From contig NZ_WNKF01000027.1 in the NCBI RefSeq assembly GCF_010119225.1, positions 1 to 42,132 of the forward strand: DNA of 42,132 nucleotides. The letters are read 5' to 3'. This DNA is from Cyclobacterium roseum (GTDB lineage: Bacteria > Bacteroidota > Bacteroidia > Cytophagales > Cyclobacteriaceae). Shown one piece after another: positions 22,156 through 31,704 of this stretch. Both the position numbers and the translations under genes were made by a program. How positions within the stretch are numbered: position 1 is the stretch's first letter; every line of letters begins with the position of its first letter. Below the pieces are notes generated by a model. The model was not told where the DNA came from, made no database searches, and was given only the letters and a program-made list of their open reading frames with translations.

Positions 22156-25100
22156 TTAAAACGTTGCGTTTACCTTAAAACCGATGGGCATCACCCAGGG
22201 CATCACATTCCATCGCTCAATGCCCTGCTTAAACTGGGACCCGGCCTGGACTCCGGAGGAAGGCTGAAAGGCCATTTCAGGATCCACGTTGATTTTAGCC
22301 GCTGTCCACAGGATGATATTCCGGCTATAAACCGAGAAGTTCAACTGTTGCATTCGTAATGCCTGGGCAAATTTCTGCGGCGCATCGTATCCAAAGGAAA
22401 CCTCCCTCAGTTTTACAAAAGAAGCATCGTACAGGAAAGCCCTCGCAAAACTCCAGGCCGTGCTTCCCGCATAGGGAAGGGTAAGGGTACCTCCGTCCTC
22501 TCCAATATTCTCTCCCAAATTTTCGGCAAACTCGGTAGGATTCCCATCCTCATCAAAGGCTGTTGCATACACTCCGGGGATAAACACCCCGCCATAAGGC
22601 AGCGTGAAAGGTCCGAAGGTGAAAGGATATCCTCCATAATCCGGAGTAGGCCCACCCACAAGGGGGAAATTGTTTCCATTGATAAGGATCATGGATTCCT
22701 TATTTTCCAGCAGGTAGTCCTTCAGGGCGGCTCCGGAGCGGTCACCCGGATGGATCAATTTATCCAGAAAAATCTGAGACCTGCCGTGTTCTTCTCCGAA
22801 ACGGTAGGTTTGAGACACAAAATCGCCTCCATTTCTCCAGTCAAAGGTCAGGTTAAGGTGAAAATTTTTGTAGGACAGGGAGGTTTGCATTCCCAAAATA
22901 AAATCAGGATTGAAATTTCCGATTTTATTACGGCTGTTTACCGCGTCCACATCCTGCCATTTTCCGGTCTGATCCAGGATTGGAAACCCAAAATAGGGTG
23001 ATTCCGGGTCTTCTACGGTCACCACTTTGGCATCGTAAATATCGCCGATTTCTTCTCCCACATAGGTCCAGGCCCCACCTCTGGCATCGGTCCATAAGGT
23101 ATAATAGGGTAGTTCATCGGCCAGCTCCACTATACGCGTGCGATTCCGGGTAAGATTGAAACTCGTGGTCCAGTTCCAGTTTGGACCCTGTACCAGGTCT
23201 GCTCCCAGGGTAAGTTCTATGCCTTTACTACGCAGGAGTCCAGCATTGATATTTTTGGCAGAATAACCGGTAGAGGGCGGAAGTCCGGTCCTGAAAATTT
23301 GATTGCGATTTTCTACCATGTAGTAGGTACCGCTAAACCTGATCCGATTGTTGAATAGATGCAGATCCACTCCCCCTTCGTAAGATGTCGCAATTTCGGG
23401 CTTCAGCGAGGGGTTTAGCAGCGTCCCAGGAAGAGAAAGCCGGGGCACATTCCCCCAGGCTCCGGCATTGGACAGCGCCGCAATAAGCCGGTAGGGATCT
23501 GCGTCGTTTCCAACAGAAGCATAACCGCCTCTTAATTTAACAAGACTAAAGGGCTCAGGGAGGGCCAACATTTCATTGAAAAGCAAGCTAAGCGAAGCAG
23601 AGGGGTAAAAATAAGGGGCCGCATCCGGCAAGGTACTGGACCAATCGTTTCTGGCAGTTAAATCCAGGTAAACCATGTCTTTGTACCCCAGATTCGCCAG
23701 TCCGTATAAGCTATGGATACCCCGCTCAAACCTGCTATTGGAATACTCAATATTATCGGGTGCAATATTTTGTACGGTGTAGACACCCGGTGTAATCAGA
23801 CCGGCACCTGCCTTGGAGCCTGCAAAGAAGTTGCTGCCATTTTGGTAGCGGATATTACCTCCTCCGGAAAGTGAAAGGCTAAAATCCCCGGCATCTTTGC
23901 TATAGGTAAGCAGAAAATCGGTATTGGATTCAAATCCCTGCAACTCGGTAATACCATAAGCTCCTTCCGGTTCCTGGCTATAGCTTCTGCCAATTTTGCT
24001 TTCCCTGGTTTCCCGGTACAAGTCGATGGCATACCGGGCAAAGAAGCTGAAAGAGGGAGAAATCTGCCAGTCGAGCTTCATGTTTCCAAAAACCCGGTCC
24101 CGGGTAAAACTATTGTTTACCTCATTGGCCAAAAAGTAGGGGTTGTTGGTGACGCGCACTTCCTGGTCGGCATCCACCGTTTTTTGTTCCAGGCCTTCCT
24201 GTCCGGGCATCCAATAGTCCTTCAGGTCCAGTATGTTCACATGCGGAGAGGTTTCGTACACCCATTGAAGCGGGTTGGTACCCCGCTCTCCGGCGGGCCG
24301 GTTGTTCGAATTGTTTCGGCTAACATCCAGATTGGTGCTCAGACGCAAGCCCTTACCAAGTTCCATGGTAGAATTGAAGTTCAGGGTATTCCGAAACAGG
24401 TCAGCATTGGGGATGATGCCTCTGTTACGCATATTGGAATAAGATACCCGGTAATTCATGGCGCTAGTACTGTTTGCGATGGAGAAGCTATTGGCAGAGG
24501 TAATCCCTGTTTGCATAAAATTCTGCACATTGTCCGGATAGGATACCAGGGGAATGGGGACTCGGTTGCCATTTTCATCCATCGGACTGTTCCATTGCAC
24601 GGCTTCGTACCCCTTATCCAGCGCAGCACCAAAAGCGGCGTTTACATTTTCCTGAACCAGGCTCCCAAAAGGGTTTGATAGCGGCGTTCCACTAATATCC
24701 GGCGGGATGGCCGAAAATTGCCCGGAACCAAAATCACTGTGCCACTTCAGGAATTTAAATGGCACATCGAAAACAGTATTGGAGGTCACATTTATTGTCA
24801 ACCGGTCTACATCTCCCCGCTTGGTAGTGATGAGCACCACGCCGTTACCTGCTCTGGAGCCGTATAATGCTGCCGCACTCGGTCCTTTCAAAATGGAAAT
24901 ATCGGCAATATCATCAGGGTTTAGGCCTGAAATAGCATTTCCGTAATCCACTCTATTTTCCGTACCCACGGAAGAGACGTTATTCAGGGTATTGGCAATG
25001 GGAACCCCGTCTACAACAAAAAGAGGCTGGTTATCCGAGCTCAGAGAGGTCGCACCACGTATGACCATGCTTACGGATGAACCCGTGGCGCCCGTGGAGC

Positions 25101-25587
25101 TGATGGTAGCTCCGGCTACTTTTCCAGCCATGGCATTTAGAAAACTTTCCTGCGCTACGCGGGTCATTTCTTCCCCTGCCACGCGTTCGATCGAATAGCC
25201 CAACGAAATTTCCTCCCTTCGAATACCCAGTGCCGTTACGACTACTTCTCCCAAGGCCGCCGCATCGGGTTTCATTTGCACATTGATTTCCGATCGGTTC
25301 CCTACCGTTTCCTCGACCGGCTCGTAACCGATGTAGGAAAAGACAAGTACTGCATTTGCTCCGGGAACCTCGAGGGAATAAGCTCCATTGACATCCGTGG
25401 CGGTGCCTTTCTGACTGCCTTGGATCAGGACATTTACCCCCGGAATCCCCAACCCATCTTCTGAAGAGATGACGGTCCCGCTTACCTGCCGGCTTTGTGC
25501 CAGCACTTCAAAATTGAAGGTTCCAGATAGGAACCATAACAGGAGCAGCCCCATGCTAAACCTGTTTGGATGTAACTGTTTTACCAT
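22156..25587 (-). CDS. SusC/RagA-family TonB-dependent outer-membrane transporter
   Basis: A 1143-residue protein. A signal peptide (residues about 10-30) is followed by a carboxypeptidase-regulatory-like domain (VSGTVISSEDGLGIPGVNVLIQGSQKGTATDVNGAYSL), then a plug with LGEVVVTALGIRREEISLGYS and the IRGATSLSSDNQPLFVVDGVP signature. A long 22-stranded barrel region follows, ending in a strand with terminal Phe (IGFKVNATF). Energy for uptake comes from TonB-ExbBD. It forms a complex with the SusD-like lipoprotein downstream. No anti-sigma/ECF sigma pair or AraC regulator is adjacent, so regulation is unclear. Confidence 0.95.
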   Translation of the reverse strand: MVKQLHPNRFSMGLLLLWFLSGTFNFEVLAQSRQVSGTVISSEDGLGIPGVNVLIQGSQKGTATDVNGAYSLEVPGANAVLVFSYIGYEPVEETVGNRSEINVQMKPDAAALGEVVVTALGIRREEISLGYSIERVAGEEMTRVAQESFLNAMAGKVAGATISSTGATGSSVSMVIRGATSLSSDNQPLFVVDGVPIANTLNNVSSVGTENRVDYGNAISGLNPDDIADISILKGPSAAALYGSRAGNGVVLITTKRGDVDRLTINVTSNTVFDVPFKFLKWHSDFGSGQFSAIPPDISGTPLSNPFGSLVQENVNAAFGAALDKGYEAVQWNSPMDENGNRVPIPLVSYPDNVQNFMQTGITSANSFSIANSTSAMNYRVSYSNMRNRGIIPNADLFRNTLNFNSTMELGKGLRLSTNLDVSRNNSNNRPAGERGTNPLQWVYETSPHVNILDLKDYWMPGQEGLEQKTVDADQEVRVTNNPYFLANEVNNSFTRDRVFGNMKLDWQISPSFSFFARYAIDLYRETRESKIGRSYSQEPEGAYGITELQGFESNTDFLLTYSKDAGDFSLSLSGGGNIRYQNGSNFFAGSKAGAGLITPGVYTVQNIAPDNIEYSNSRFERGIHSLYGLANLGYKDMVYLDLTARNDWSSTLPDAAPYFYPSASLSLLFNEMLALPEPFSLVKLRGGYASVGNDADPYRLIAALSNAGAWGNVPRLSLPGTLLNPSLKPEIATSYEGGVDLHLFNNRIRFSGTYYMVENRNQIFRTGLPPSTGYSAKNINAGLLRSKGIELTLGADLVQGPNWNWTTSFNLTRNRTRIVELADELPYYTLWTDARGGAWTYVGEEIGDIYDAKVVTVEDPESPYFGFPILDQTGKWQDVDAVNSRNKIGNFNPDFILGMQTSLSYKNFHLNLTFDWRNGGDFVSQTYRFGEEHGRSQIFLDKLIHPGDRSGAALKDYLLENKESMILINGNNFPLVGGPTPDYGGYPFTFGPFTLPYGGVFIPGVYATAFDEDGNPTEFAENLGENIGEDGGTLTLPYAGSTAWSFARAFLYDASFVKLREVSFGYDAPQKFAQALRMQQLNFSVYSRNIILWTAAKINVDPEMAFQPSSGVQAGSQFKQGIERWNVMPWVMPIGFKVNATF

Positions 25588-25818
25588 AAACGTAGCCTTA
25601 TCGTTTTTAACCTGATTTCTTATAGTACTCTAAGAATCAAAAACATACAGCTTGAATGAGTCTATTTTATGGCAAATAGCAGAATAATCCAACATTAATA
25701 CATACGCTTTTCGTTAAGATTACATATCTATTATGTTAATAAATTAATAAGCATAGCCTTTTTGGAAGGAATTAATAAAAATCGGAATCTTAAGCGTGTA
25801 GGTAAAAACACAGCCTTC

Positions 25819-26838
25819 TTACTTGCCCGAGAGCTTGTTAAGGGTTCGGTCTATCCATACTAGCTTTTTCGATAGCTTTGGGCCGGGGGCAAAGCGATAA
25901 ACGAGGTTAAATCGGTAATTTCCGGTACCCGTATTCACCCGATAGCCCGCAACGGGAGCCAGGTTTACCTGATTGTAAACGTAATTAATATTGACCGACC
26001 AGCGTTCTGAATTATAACCGGTAAATCCGCGCAAGAAATAATTTGGTCGTACGGCCCAATTCAGGTCCTCATTTCCATCTGCAAAGTGCAGGGAGGTACG
26101 TCCTAAAGAAAGCCCTGAGGCAGCCGAAAGGGTAATGAAAAAATGTTTTTTAAGCACCAATGAATACGCGTAGCCGATATTAGGTCCCCATTCCATGTAT
26201 TTAACCTGCCTAAGATCGGCCTCACGGCCCAAGGTTGTCGGGAGAATTCCTTTCTGATTGCGAATTTGACCACCGTATAGTTCCATCCCAGCCAAAAATG
26301 ACCCGGCAGATCGTTGCTGCCATTCATTTTGTAAGAAGGCGGCCCGGTAGGAAAATTTATCTCCGTTGAATAAGTATTGTACAGAAGCCCCCACCTTTCG
26401 TAGCTTCATGTCAGGAAAGCTCCTGGACTGCCCATCAAGGAGCTGCCCATCGCTCCGCTGCAAGTAATAACCGTTGTAAAACTGGCCGAATAAATCAATG
26501 ACCCAGTTTTTAGGATAGGCATGAACTTGCAGGTCCAGGTAATTCGTTTCCCCCCTCCCTCTTTCAGGATTGATAAAACCAAAGCCATAAGCCAGATTTA
26601 AGGTCAGGTTCTGATAAGTAACGCCCAGACCCATATTCAAGGTGGAGTTGGGCATGTAGAGGAGTTTATACCCTTCTTTTTCCAATCCCAACCCGGTATA
26701 TTTTCGGGAAAAGTAATACCTCCCGGTGAGTTTTGTAGGATAGGCCTGGTAATAGGAGCTGTCTTGTTCTGCTTCCTGAGCGGGAGAATGTGTATTAAAC
26801 AGAATCCATGCACTTAGTACGAACAAGCAATGCTTCAT
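25819..26838 (-). CDS. DUF4421-family outer-membrane-like protein
   Basis: A 339-residue protein with a cleavable signal peptide (ending around SPAQEAEQ). Features that recall DUF4421 are the YYFSRKYTGLGLE stretch, YMPNSTLNMGLGVTYQNLTLNLAYGFGF, LDLQVHAYPKNWVIDLFGQFYNGYY, and a C-terminal NYRFNLVYRFAP strand. Alternating hydrophobic/aromatic strands indicate an outer-membrane beta-barrel. Function is unknown. It is on the same strand as SusC but 231 bp upstream of its start, and is more likely an independent gene. Confidence 0.75.
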   Translation of the reverse strand: MKHCLFVLSAWILFNTHSPAQEAEQDSSYYQAYPTKLTGRYYFSRKYTGLGLEKEGYKLLYMPNSTLNMGLGVTYQNLTLNLAYGFGFINPERGRGETNYLDLQVHAYPKNWVIDLFGQFYNGYYLQRSDGQLLDGQSRSFPDMKLRKVGASVQYLFNGDKFSYRAAFLQNEWQQRSAGSFLAGMELYGGQIRNQKGILPTTLGREADLRQVKYMEWGPNIGYAYSLVLKKHFFITLSAASGLSLGRTSLHFADGNEDLNWAVRPNYFLRGFTGYNSERWSVNINYVYNQVNLAPVAGYRVNTGTGNYRFNLVYRFAPGPKLSKKLVWIDRTLNKLSGK

Positions 26839-27516
26839 GGCAGTAAATTAAAACCAATATAGGGAAGGAACAAGTAGCTGCAATAAGGAACGCGTTTCAA
26901 ATAAGGAAAAAGGAGGTCAGTAAAAATAATTTCGAAATAACCTCCTCTTTAAGTATGAGAAAAAGATAAGTACAAAAAGTTGCTTAATCACCCGAGACAA
27001 AGGTAAGGAAATTAATCCTAATAAAGCAATCAATTCCTCTTAGTAGGTTTCGATAAAATAAAGAAATAATTACAATGAAGCCCTTCTAGAATATCCATTT
27101 TTTATAAAAACTTCCTAACCTTTCTCAGAAATTATATGTAATAGTACGGGGCAATCTACAGGAAAACAGAATCCCTGAAAAGGCGTAACCCAGCCTAATT
27201 TAATTATTTAAATTATCTTTTGGTTTTATTTTATTAGAACCCTTCATTTATTCCCGCTAATCTAGGATATTCCTTAGCGGGAATACCTCTCTGCGTAATC
27301 TCCTTCTTATGTCTGTCAAAATTAACGGGTATGCCGAAAAAAAATTTAATATTAAAATAATCCAATTAAAAAAAGTTAAATAATACGGTTGGCCGGCACT
27401 TTGCGTCGTTGCTCAACCTAAAATAAATGGCGAACGCCTGGAAAGGGAAAAACCATAAGCCCCCTCAATGCCGATCCTTTCGGAAGGCAGTTTCTAAAAT
27501 TCAATAGCGTATCCCC
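26839..27516. other. Long spacer without a gene
   Basis: About 680 bp of AT-rich sequence. I see no coding region, tRNA or known riboswitch. Two inverted repeats stand out: AGGAGGT/ACCTCCT at 26911-26946, and an 11-bp perfect pair at 27250-27284. The promoter of the DUF4421 gene and the end of the glycosyltransferase transcript should lie here. Confidence 0.6.
27250..27284. terminator. Hairpin with 11-bp perfect stem
   Basis: ATTCCCGCTAA (27250-27260) and TTAGCGGGAAT (27274-27284) form a perfect stem with a 13-nt loop. No U-run follows on either strand. It could be a terminator for the minus-strand glycosyltransferase transcript or a structured regulatory element. Confidence 0.35.
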
Positions 27517-28227
27517 TTAAATTTTATCTTTTCCGGAAAACCACTTTTTGAAGTAGTAATATAAGGGATTAGAATATTTCAGGTGCTTCCAGGGTCGGCT
27601 GCCATGTGGCTTGTGCCAAACAGGAAGGTCCATCAGGATGTAATTATCAAAGCCCATTTCCTGGGCCTTGTGGCTAATATGGGTATCGTACCAATCTTTT
27701 TCGAGATCCAGATTGGCGAAATCATATCGTTTCAAAAATTCAATACTTAGCAAGGTACAGCAAAAGCTAAGACTACGGTTGGTCTCAATAGCACCCTTCC
27801 TCTTTTCATTTTTAAATTTAAGGTACGGAAAATTTACCCTCCCCTGCTCATCTTGGGTAATGGCACCCACCAAACCCGCGTTGGGAGTATTATGAGCAAA
27901 AGAAAGAAGCCGTTCAATGGTGTCTGGCTGTACCGTTACATCCGATTCAATGATGATCAGCGGCACGTTGGCTTCCAGTGCTTCCTTCTGGGACATCCAC
28001 AGCACCTTATCATAATTCGGAGAAGGATGATCGGTCAGCTCTTCCAGGTGGATCAATTTAAAATCCATCTCCTCGCTCGCTGCCTGCAGTGCCGATTTGG
28101 TGTCGTCAGAGGAAAAATCATTAAATACCCAGTAGGCAAAACGGCCCGTAGATTGCTTCACCGCCCGGATGGTATCAAGGGAAGCCTCCACGGCATCTTT
28201 TACGGGTGTGACTACGAGTGCTTTCAT
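27517..28227 (-). CDS. Family 2 glycosyltransferase-like protein
   Basis: A 236-residue protein with a GT-A-type nucleotide-sugar fold: MKALVVTPVKDAVEASLDTIRAV at the N-terminus, FNDFSSDDTKSALQ matching the usual D.S.D.T motif, and IIIESDVTVQPDTIERLL in the place of the metal-binding DxD (here ESDV). The C-terminus has H-K-P-H-G-S-R-P-W-K-H-L. No transmembrane segment is seen, so it is probably cytoplasmic or membrane-associated. The acceptor is unknown and no polysaccharide cluster adjoins. It follows the aminotransferase gene, with a terminator between. Confidence 0.8.
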   Translation of the reverse strand: MKALVVTPVKDAVEASLDTIRAVKQSTGRFAYWVFNDFSSDDTKSALQAASEEMDFKLIHLEELTDHPSPNYDKVLWMSQKEALEANVPLIIIESDVTVQPDTIERLLSFAHNTPNAGLVGAITQDEQGRVNFPYLKFKNEKRKGAIETNRSLSFCCTLLSIEFLKRYDFANLDLEKDWYDTHISHKAQEMGFDNYILMDLPVWHKPHGSRPWKHLKYSNPLYYYFKKWFSGKDKI

Positions 28228-28240
28228 CTGTCCGAAAACA

Positions 28241-28270
28241 TAAAACAGCCCCGGATGGTATCTCCGGGGC
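28241..28270 (-). terminator. Intrinsic terminator of the aminotransferase gene
   Basis: On the minus strand, GCCCCGGA (28270-28263) and TCCGGGGC (28255-28248) form an 8-bp GC-rich stem with a 7-nt loop, followed by TGTTTTATGTTTT. It starts 8 bp after the aminotransferase stop and ends just before the glycosyltransferase start. Confidence 0.75.
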
Positions 28271-28277
28271 CAAATGA

Positions 28278-29483
28278 TTATTTCAATTTAGCCAATGATT
28301 CCTTGATCCGTTTCAAGGCTTCCTTAAGCTCGCTTTCCGAAGCAGCGTAAGAAAGTCTGACGGAATTGGGAGCACCAAAAGCCGCCCCCGTCACCAGGGA
28401 AACGTGCGCTTCGTTAAGTAAATACAAACAAAAGTCATCCGCACTTTCGATCGTTTTATTTTCCGGAGTGGATTTGCCAAAAAAGGCAGAAATATCCGGA
28501 AAGAAATAAAAGGCTCCCTCAGGGACATGTGTTTTGATACCCGGAATATCCCGCAGCAACGCCAACACCAGATCCCTTCTTTTCAGATAGGCGGCTGCCA
28601 TCTCTTCGGTGGGTCCCTGATCGCCTACCAGACCTGCCAAAGCTGCCCGTTGGGCGATGCCCGTGCCGCCGGAAGTAAACTGGCCCTGAATTTTCTCACA
28701 GGCTTTGGCGATGGCCAAAGGCGCACAAATGTACCCTACCCGCCATCCAGTCATGGCATAGCCCTTGGAAAAACCATTAACCGTAATGGTTCTGTCAAAC
28801 ATTCCGGGAAAAGACCCGATGCTGGCATGCTGACCGGTAAAATTAATCAATTCATATATCTCATCGGCAATCACTACCAGGTCTTCTTTCGATTTCACCA
28901 CCTCTGCGATGGCTTCCAATTCTGTTTTACTGAAAACAGAGCCGGATGGGTTGCAGGGAGAAGAATAAATCACTGCCTTGGTTTTGTCGGTAATGGCCTC
29001 CTTCAACTGGGCAGCCGTGGCTTTGAAGTTATTTTCCAAATTCCCTTCAATCAACACCGGCACGCCTCCGGCCAATTTGATGATTTCAGAATAGGAAACC
29101 CAATAAGGCGCAAAAATCACTACCTCGTCCCCTTCATTGATCAGGCACATAAAAATATTGGCAATGGAATGCTTGGCACCTGTAGAGACCACGATATTCT
29201 CAGCTTTCGCCTCCCCAATATGGTTTTGTTCACGGAGTTTTTTGGCAATAGCCTCCCGAAGATCCTGGTATCCAGCCACTGGCGGGTACGAAAAATACTT
29301 CCCCTCATCAATGGCCTCCTTGGCGGCTTCCTGTATGTGTTTTGGGGTTTTGAAATCTGGCTCTCCCAGGCTAAGTCCAATGATATCAATGCCTTGATTT
29401 TTTAGCTCCCTGGCCGTTTTTGCCATAGCCAGCGTGGCTGACTCTTCCATGTTGTTGATGCGATCGGATAGGATGGATTTCAT
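28278..29483 (-). CDS. aspC: Pyridoxal-phosphate aminotransferase, class I (aspartate aminotransferase type)
   Basis: A 401-residue fold-type I enzyme of normal length. The N-terminus has the substrate-binding IGLSLGEPDFKTP segment; residues near 100 (STGAKHSI) bind the cofactor phosphate; SSPCNPSG contains the conserved Asn; and the cofactor lysine lies in NGFSKGYAMTGWRVGY. C-terminal GAAFG and RLSYA contribute the substrate-binding Arg. It probably interconverts aspartate and oxaloacetate with glutamate/2-oxoglutarate; related prephenate-aminotransferase activity cannot be excluded. A perfect -7 box lies upstream and a terminator downstream, so it is likely monocistronic. Confidence 0.92.
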   Translation of the reverse strand: MKSILSDRINNMEESATLAMAKTARELKNQGIDIIGLSLGEPDFKTPKHIQEAAKEAIDEGKYFSYPPVAGYQDLREAIAKKLREQNHIGEAKAENIVVSTGAKHSIANIFMCLINEGDEVVIFAPYWVSYSEIIKLAGGVPVLIEGNLENNFKATAAQLKEAITDKTKAVIYSSPCNPSGSVFSKTELEAIAEVVKSKEDLVVIADEIYELINFTGQHASIGSFPGMFDRTITVNGFSKGYAMTGWRVGYICAPLAIAKACEKIQGQFTSGGTGIAQRAALAGLVGDQGPTEEMAAAYLKRRDLVLALLRDIPGIKTHVPEGAFYFFPDISAFFGKSTPENKTIESADDFCLYLLNEAHVSLVTGAAFGAPNSVRLSYAASESELKEALKRIKESLAKLK

Positions 29484-29588
29484 TTAGGGTATGTTTATTT
29501 ATGTATGATTATCAGTATTATATCTATGCGTTTGAAGGGAAATAGTACCTGCAATCGTATGATCCTTTCGGTACATTTTTTAATTTTG

Positions 29589-29596
29589 CAAAAATA
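29589..29596 (-). promoter_or_regulatory. -7 box of the aminotransferase gene
   Basis: On the minus strand TATTTTTG matches TAnnTTTG perfectly, about 105 bp upstream of the start codon. The -33 element is not clear. Confidence 0.4.
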
Positions 29597-29729
29597 AGGA
29601 TAAAGCCAACGATTCCTAAATCTTTTACCAGTTTTGACTGCTCGGGTCGCAGGGCTTGTTCCTGATTTCTATTAAGGAGGTTGCTAGCCTTCCAAAATAA
29701 AGCAAAGATCTTAACGTTATCTACTTGAT

Positions 29730-30584
29730 ATGAAAAGGCATTTTTACCTGCTTGGACTACTTATCCTTACCGGCTTTACACAGGGGTATGGTCAGGAAAA
29801 CGCTCCGGTTCAGGATCCGGATTCCTCTGGTGTGGACAATAGCCGTTTGCTGCCAACCTCCACGCCCGTGCTGCTTTTCTCATCCGTAGAGGATGAGAAA
29901 AAAGAGGATAAAAAAAGCAAAAAGAAAAAACGTAAAAAAAATGTTTATTTCGGAGAAAAAACGAAAAAAACGCTGATTAAGACGAGTTTTAGGGATCAGG
30001 TAACCTATCAGGTTTTTCATTTTACCCAAAGCCACCGCCAACCCGATCCCTATATCCGTGATATTTATTGGTACGATTCCAGAAACAAGGCCATCAAGAA
30101 CTCGGGCTATCAAGCTTCTAAAGGCTACCTGCTCCATGGGCCATACGAAAAGCGAATCGGTGAAAATGTGGTCGAGTCCGGCATGTATTATTTCGGGACC
30201 AAACACGGCAGGTGGATGTCCTATGATGGTAAAAACATCCTGCAGGACAAACGACATTACGCAGAAGGCTGGCCCAAAGATTCCAGAATCACCTATTACA
30301 ACCGGGGAGAACGGAAAATTGAGAAACTAACTCCTATCGAATACGAATTGGAAGAGGGGAATTTCTATCATTTTTTTCCAAACGGGCAGGTGGCTGTGAC
30401 GGGTGAGTACCAGTTTGGGGAAAAGGTTGGGTTATGGACGGAATATTGGCCTGGCAAAGATGAAAAACGGGTAAGAAAACGCGAAATCCAATACCAGGCC
30501 GAAGCCTTTACCAATAACTTTACGCCTTTTATCCGCGCAGAATGGGATCAGGAAGGGAATCTCATTTACCGGACAACGAATTAG
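29730..30584 (+). CDS. Secreted MORN-repeat-like protein
   Basis: A 284-residue protein with an N-terminal signal peptide (LLGLLILTGFTQGYGQ). A very lysine-rich linker (DEKKEDKKSKKKKRKKN, residues about 51-68) precedes the folded part. The folded part contains MORN-variant repeats of the kind found in YwqK-like proteins: YYFGTKHGRWMSYDGKNI, HFFPNGQVAVTGEYQFGEKVGLWTEYWPG. Function is unknown; MORN variants often bind membranes or partners. It is convergent with yraN and their ends overlap by 4 bp. Confidence 0.7.
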   Translation: MKRHFYLLGLLILTGFTQGYGQENAPVQDPDSSGVDNSRLLPTSTPVLLFSSVEDEKKEDKKSKKKKRKKNVYFGEKTKKTLIKTSFRDQVTYQVFHFTQSHRQPDPYIRDIYWYDSRNKAIKNSGYQASKGYLLHGPYEKRIGENVVESGMYYFGTKHGRWMSYDGKNILQDKRHYAEGWPKDSRITYYNRGERKIEKLTPIEYELEEGNFYHFFPNGQVAVTGEYQFGEKVGLWTEYWPGKDEKRVRKREIQYQAEAFTNNFTPFIRAEWDQEGNLIYRTTN

Positions 30585-30937
30585 TAAAAAGCATCTTCAA
30601 AGTGTTTAAAGGCGATATTGCCGTGGCGGTCACGGTACACGCCCACAATATCAAAACGAATATCCTGATGCCAGTCTATTTTATGGATAAAATAATCGGC
30701 TGCCCGGATGATCAATTGTCGTTTTCTATAATCCACAAATTCCTCGGCATAGCCATAGCCGGTTCCGCTACGAAATTTAACTTCTACGAAGACCAATAGG
30801 CCCTGATAGGTCATGATCAGGTCAATTTCGGCATGCTTGTAACGGAAGTTTTCTTCCACCAGCGCATAGCCCTTTCCTTCAAGCCAGGTTTTGGCGAGCT
30901 GTTCCGCCTCTCTTCCCTTGTCATTGTGTTCGGCCAT
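30581..30937 (-). CDS. YraN-family (UPF0102) nuclease-like protein
   Basis: A 118-residue protein of typical UPF0102 length. It has the conserved G.EAE..A..WLE.KGY...E.N.R....EIDLI core (A-E-I-D-L-I) and VFVEVKFRSG, which together are the PD-(D/E)XK-like E/D...ExK residues of YraN proteins. These are widespread predicted endonucleases related to Holliday-junction resolvase folds, with no settled role. It is divergent from lipB across 41 bp. Confidence 0.9.
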   Translation of the reverse strand: MAEHNDKGREAEQLAKTWLEGKGYALVEENFRYKHAEIDLIMTYQGLLVFVEVKFRSGTGYGYAEEFVDYRKRQLIIRAADYFIHKIDWHQDIRFDIVGVYRDRHGNIAFKHFEDAFY

Positions 30938-30951
30938 TCTGTGATATTGAC

Positions 30952-30959
30952 TATATTTG
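30952..30959 (+). promoter_or_regulatory. -7 box of the lipB operon
   Basis: TATATTTG matches TAnnTTTG perfectly, 19 bp before the lipB ATG in the 41-bp divergent spacer with yraN. This predicts a very short leader for the lipB-rnr-rhomboid gene run. Confidence 0.45.
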
Positions 30960-30978
30960 AAAAAACGATGGGATAAAC

Positions 30979-31704
30979 GTGAATGAATTTATAAATAAAA
31001 AAGTTATTTTTCAGGATCTGGGCAGAAAAGATTACCGGGAAACCTGGGATTATCAGGAGCAATTGTTTGCCGATATCGTGGCGATTAAGGTCCAAAATAG
31101 GCAGCAGGAACCTGCAACGCAGCAAATCACCAAAAATTACCTGCTCTTCGTCGAGCACCCGCATGTATATACCCTGGGTAAAAGCGGCAAAGCTGAAAAC
31201 CTACTCCTGGATGCCGAGGGCTTAAAAAAATACGGAGCCAGCTATTACCCCATCAATCGCGGCGGCGATATTACCTACCACGGCCCCGGACAACTGGTAG
31301 GCTACCCTATTTTGGATCTGGACAATTTCTTTACCGACATTCACCGGTACCTGCGGTATTTGGAAGAAGCCGTCATCGCCACACTGGGGGATTACGGAAT
31401 AGACGCGGGGAGAATTGACGGGCTTACGGGTGTCTGGCTGGACCATGTCCACCAAAAAAATCCGCGTAAAATTTGCGCACTGGGAGTAAAATCCAGCCGT
31501 TGGGTGACCATGCATGGCTTTGCCTTTAATGTCAATGCCGACCTGAGTTATTTTGAGCACATCGTCCCCTGCGGCATCCGGGACAAGGCCGTCACCTCCA
31601 TGCATGTGGAACTGGGCCGACCCATAGACGAGTGGGAGGTAAAAGAGCGCTTAAAAGGACATTTGGCCCGGCTTTTCGAAATGGAACTCGAGGATTTGAT
31701 ATGA
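30979..31704 (+). CDS. lipB: Octanoyl-[acyl-carrier-protein]:protein N-octanoyltransferase (LipB)
   Basis: A 241-residue enzyme that starts protein lipoylation by moving octanoate from acyl carrier protein to lipoyl domains. Diagnostic segments: LLFVEHPHVYTLGKSG, INRGGDITYHGPGQLVGYPI (the RGGxxTxHGPGQ motif), ALGVKSSRWVTMHGFAFNV with the catalytic Lys, and IVPCGI with the catalytic Cys. Length and domain match LipB. It heads a same-strand run reaching the rhomboid gene; its TGA overlaps the next ATG as ATGA. LipA is not in the window. Confidence 0.95.
   Translation: MNEFINKKVIFQDLGRKDYRETWDYQEQLFADIVAIKVQNRQQEPATQQITKNYLLFVEHPHVYTLGKSGKAENLLLDAEGLKKYGASYYPINRGGDITYHGPGQLVGYPILDLDNFFTDIHRYLRYLEEAVIATLGDYGIDAGRIDGLTGVWLDHVHQKNPRKICALGVKSSRWVTMHGFAFNVNADLSYFEHIVPCGIRDKAVTSMHVELGRPIDEWEVKERLKGHLARLFEMELEDLI

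Noticed and set aside
26911-26946. AGGAGGT/ACCTCCT inverted repeat resembling Shine-Dalgarno and anti-Shine-Dalgarno sequences
   Set aside because: Only 7 bp with no adjacent start codon, so it may be chance in a long spacer.
28527-29405. A 292-codon plus-strand frame opposite the aminotransferase gene
   Set aside because: Antisense shadow of a clearly coding gene, with no family features.
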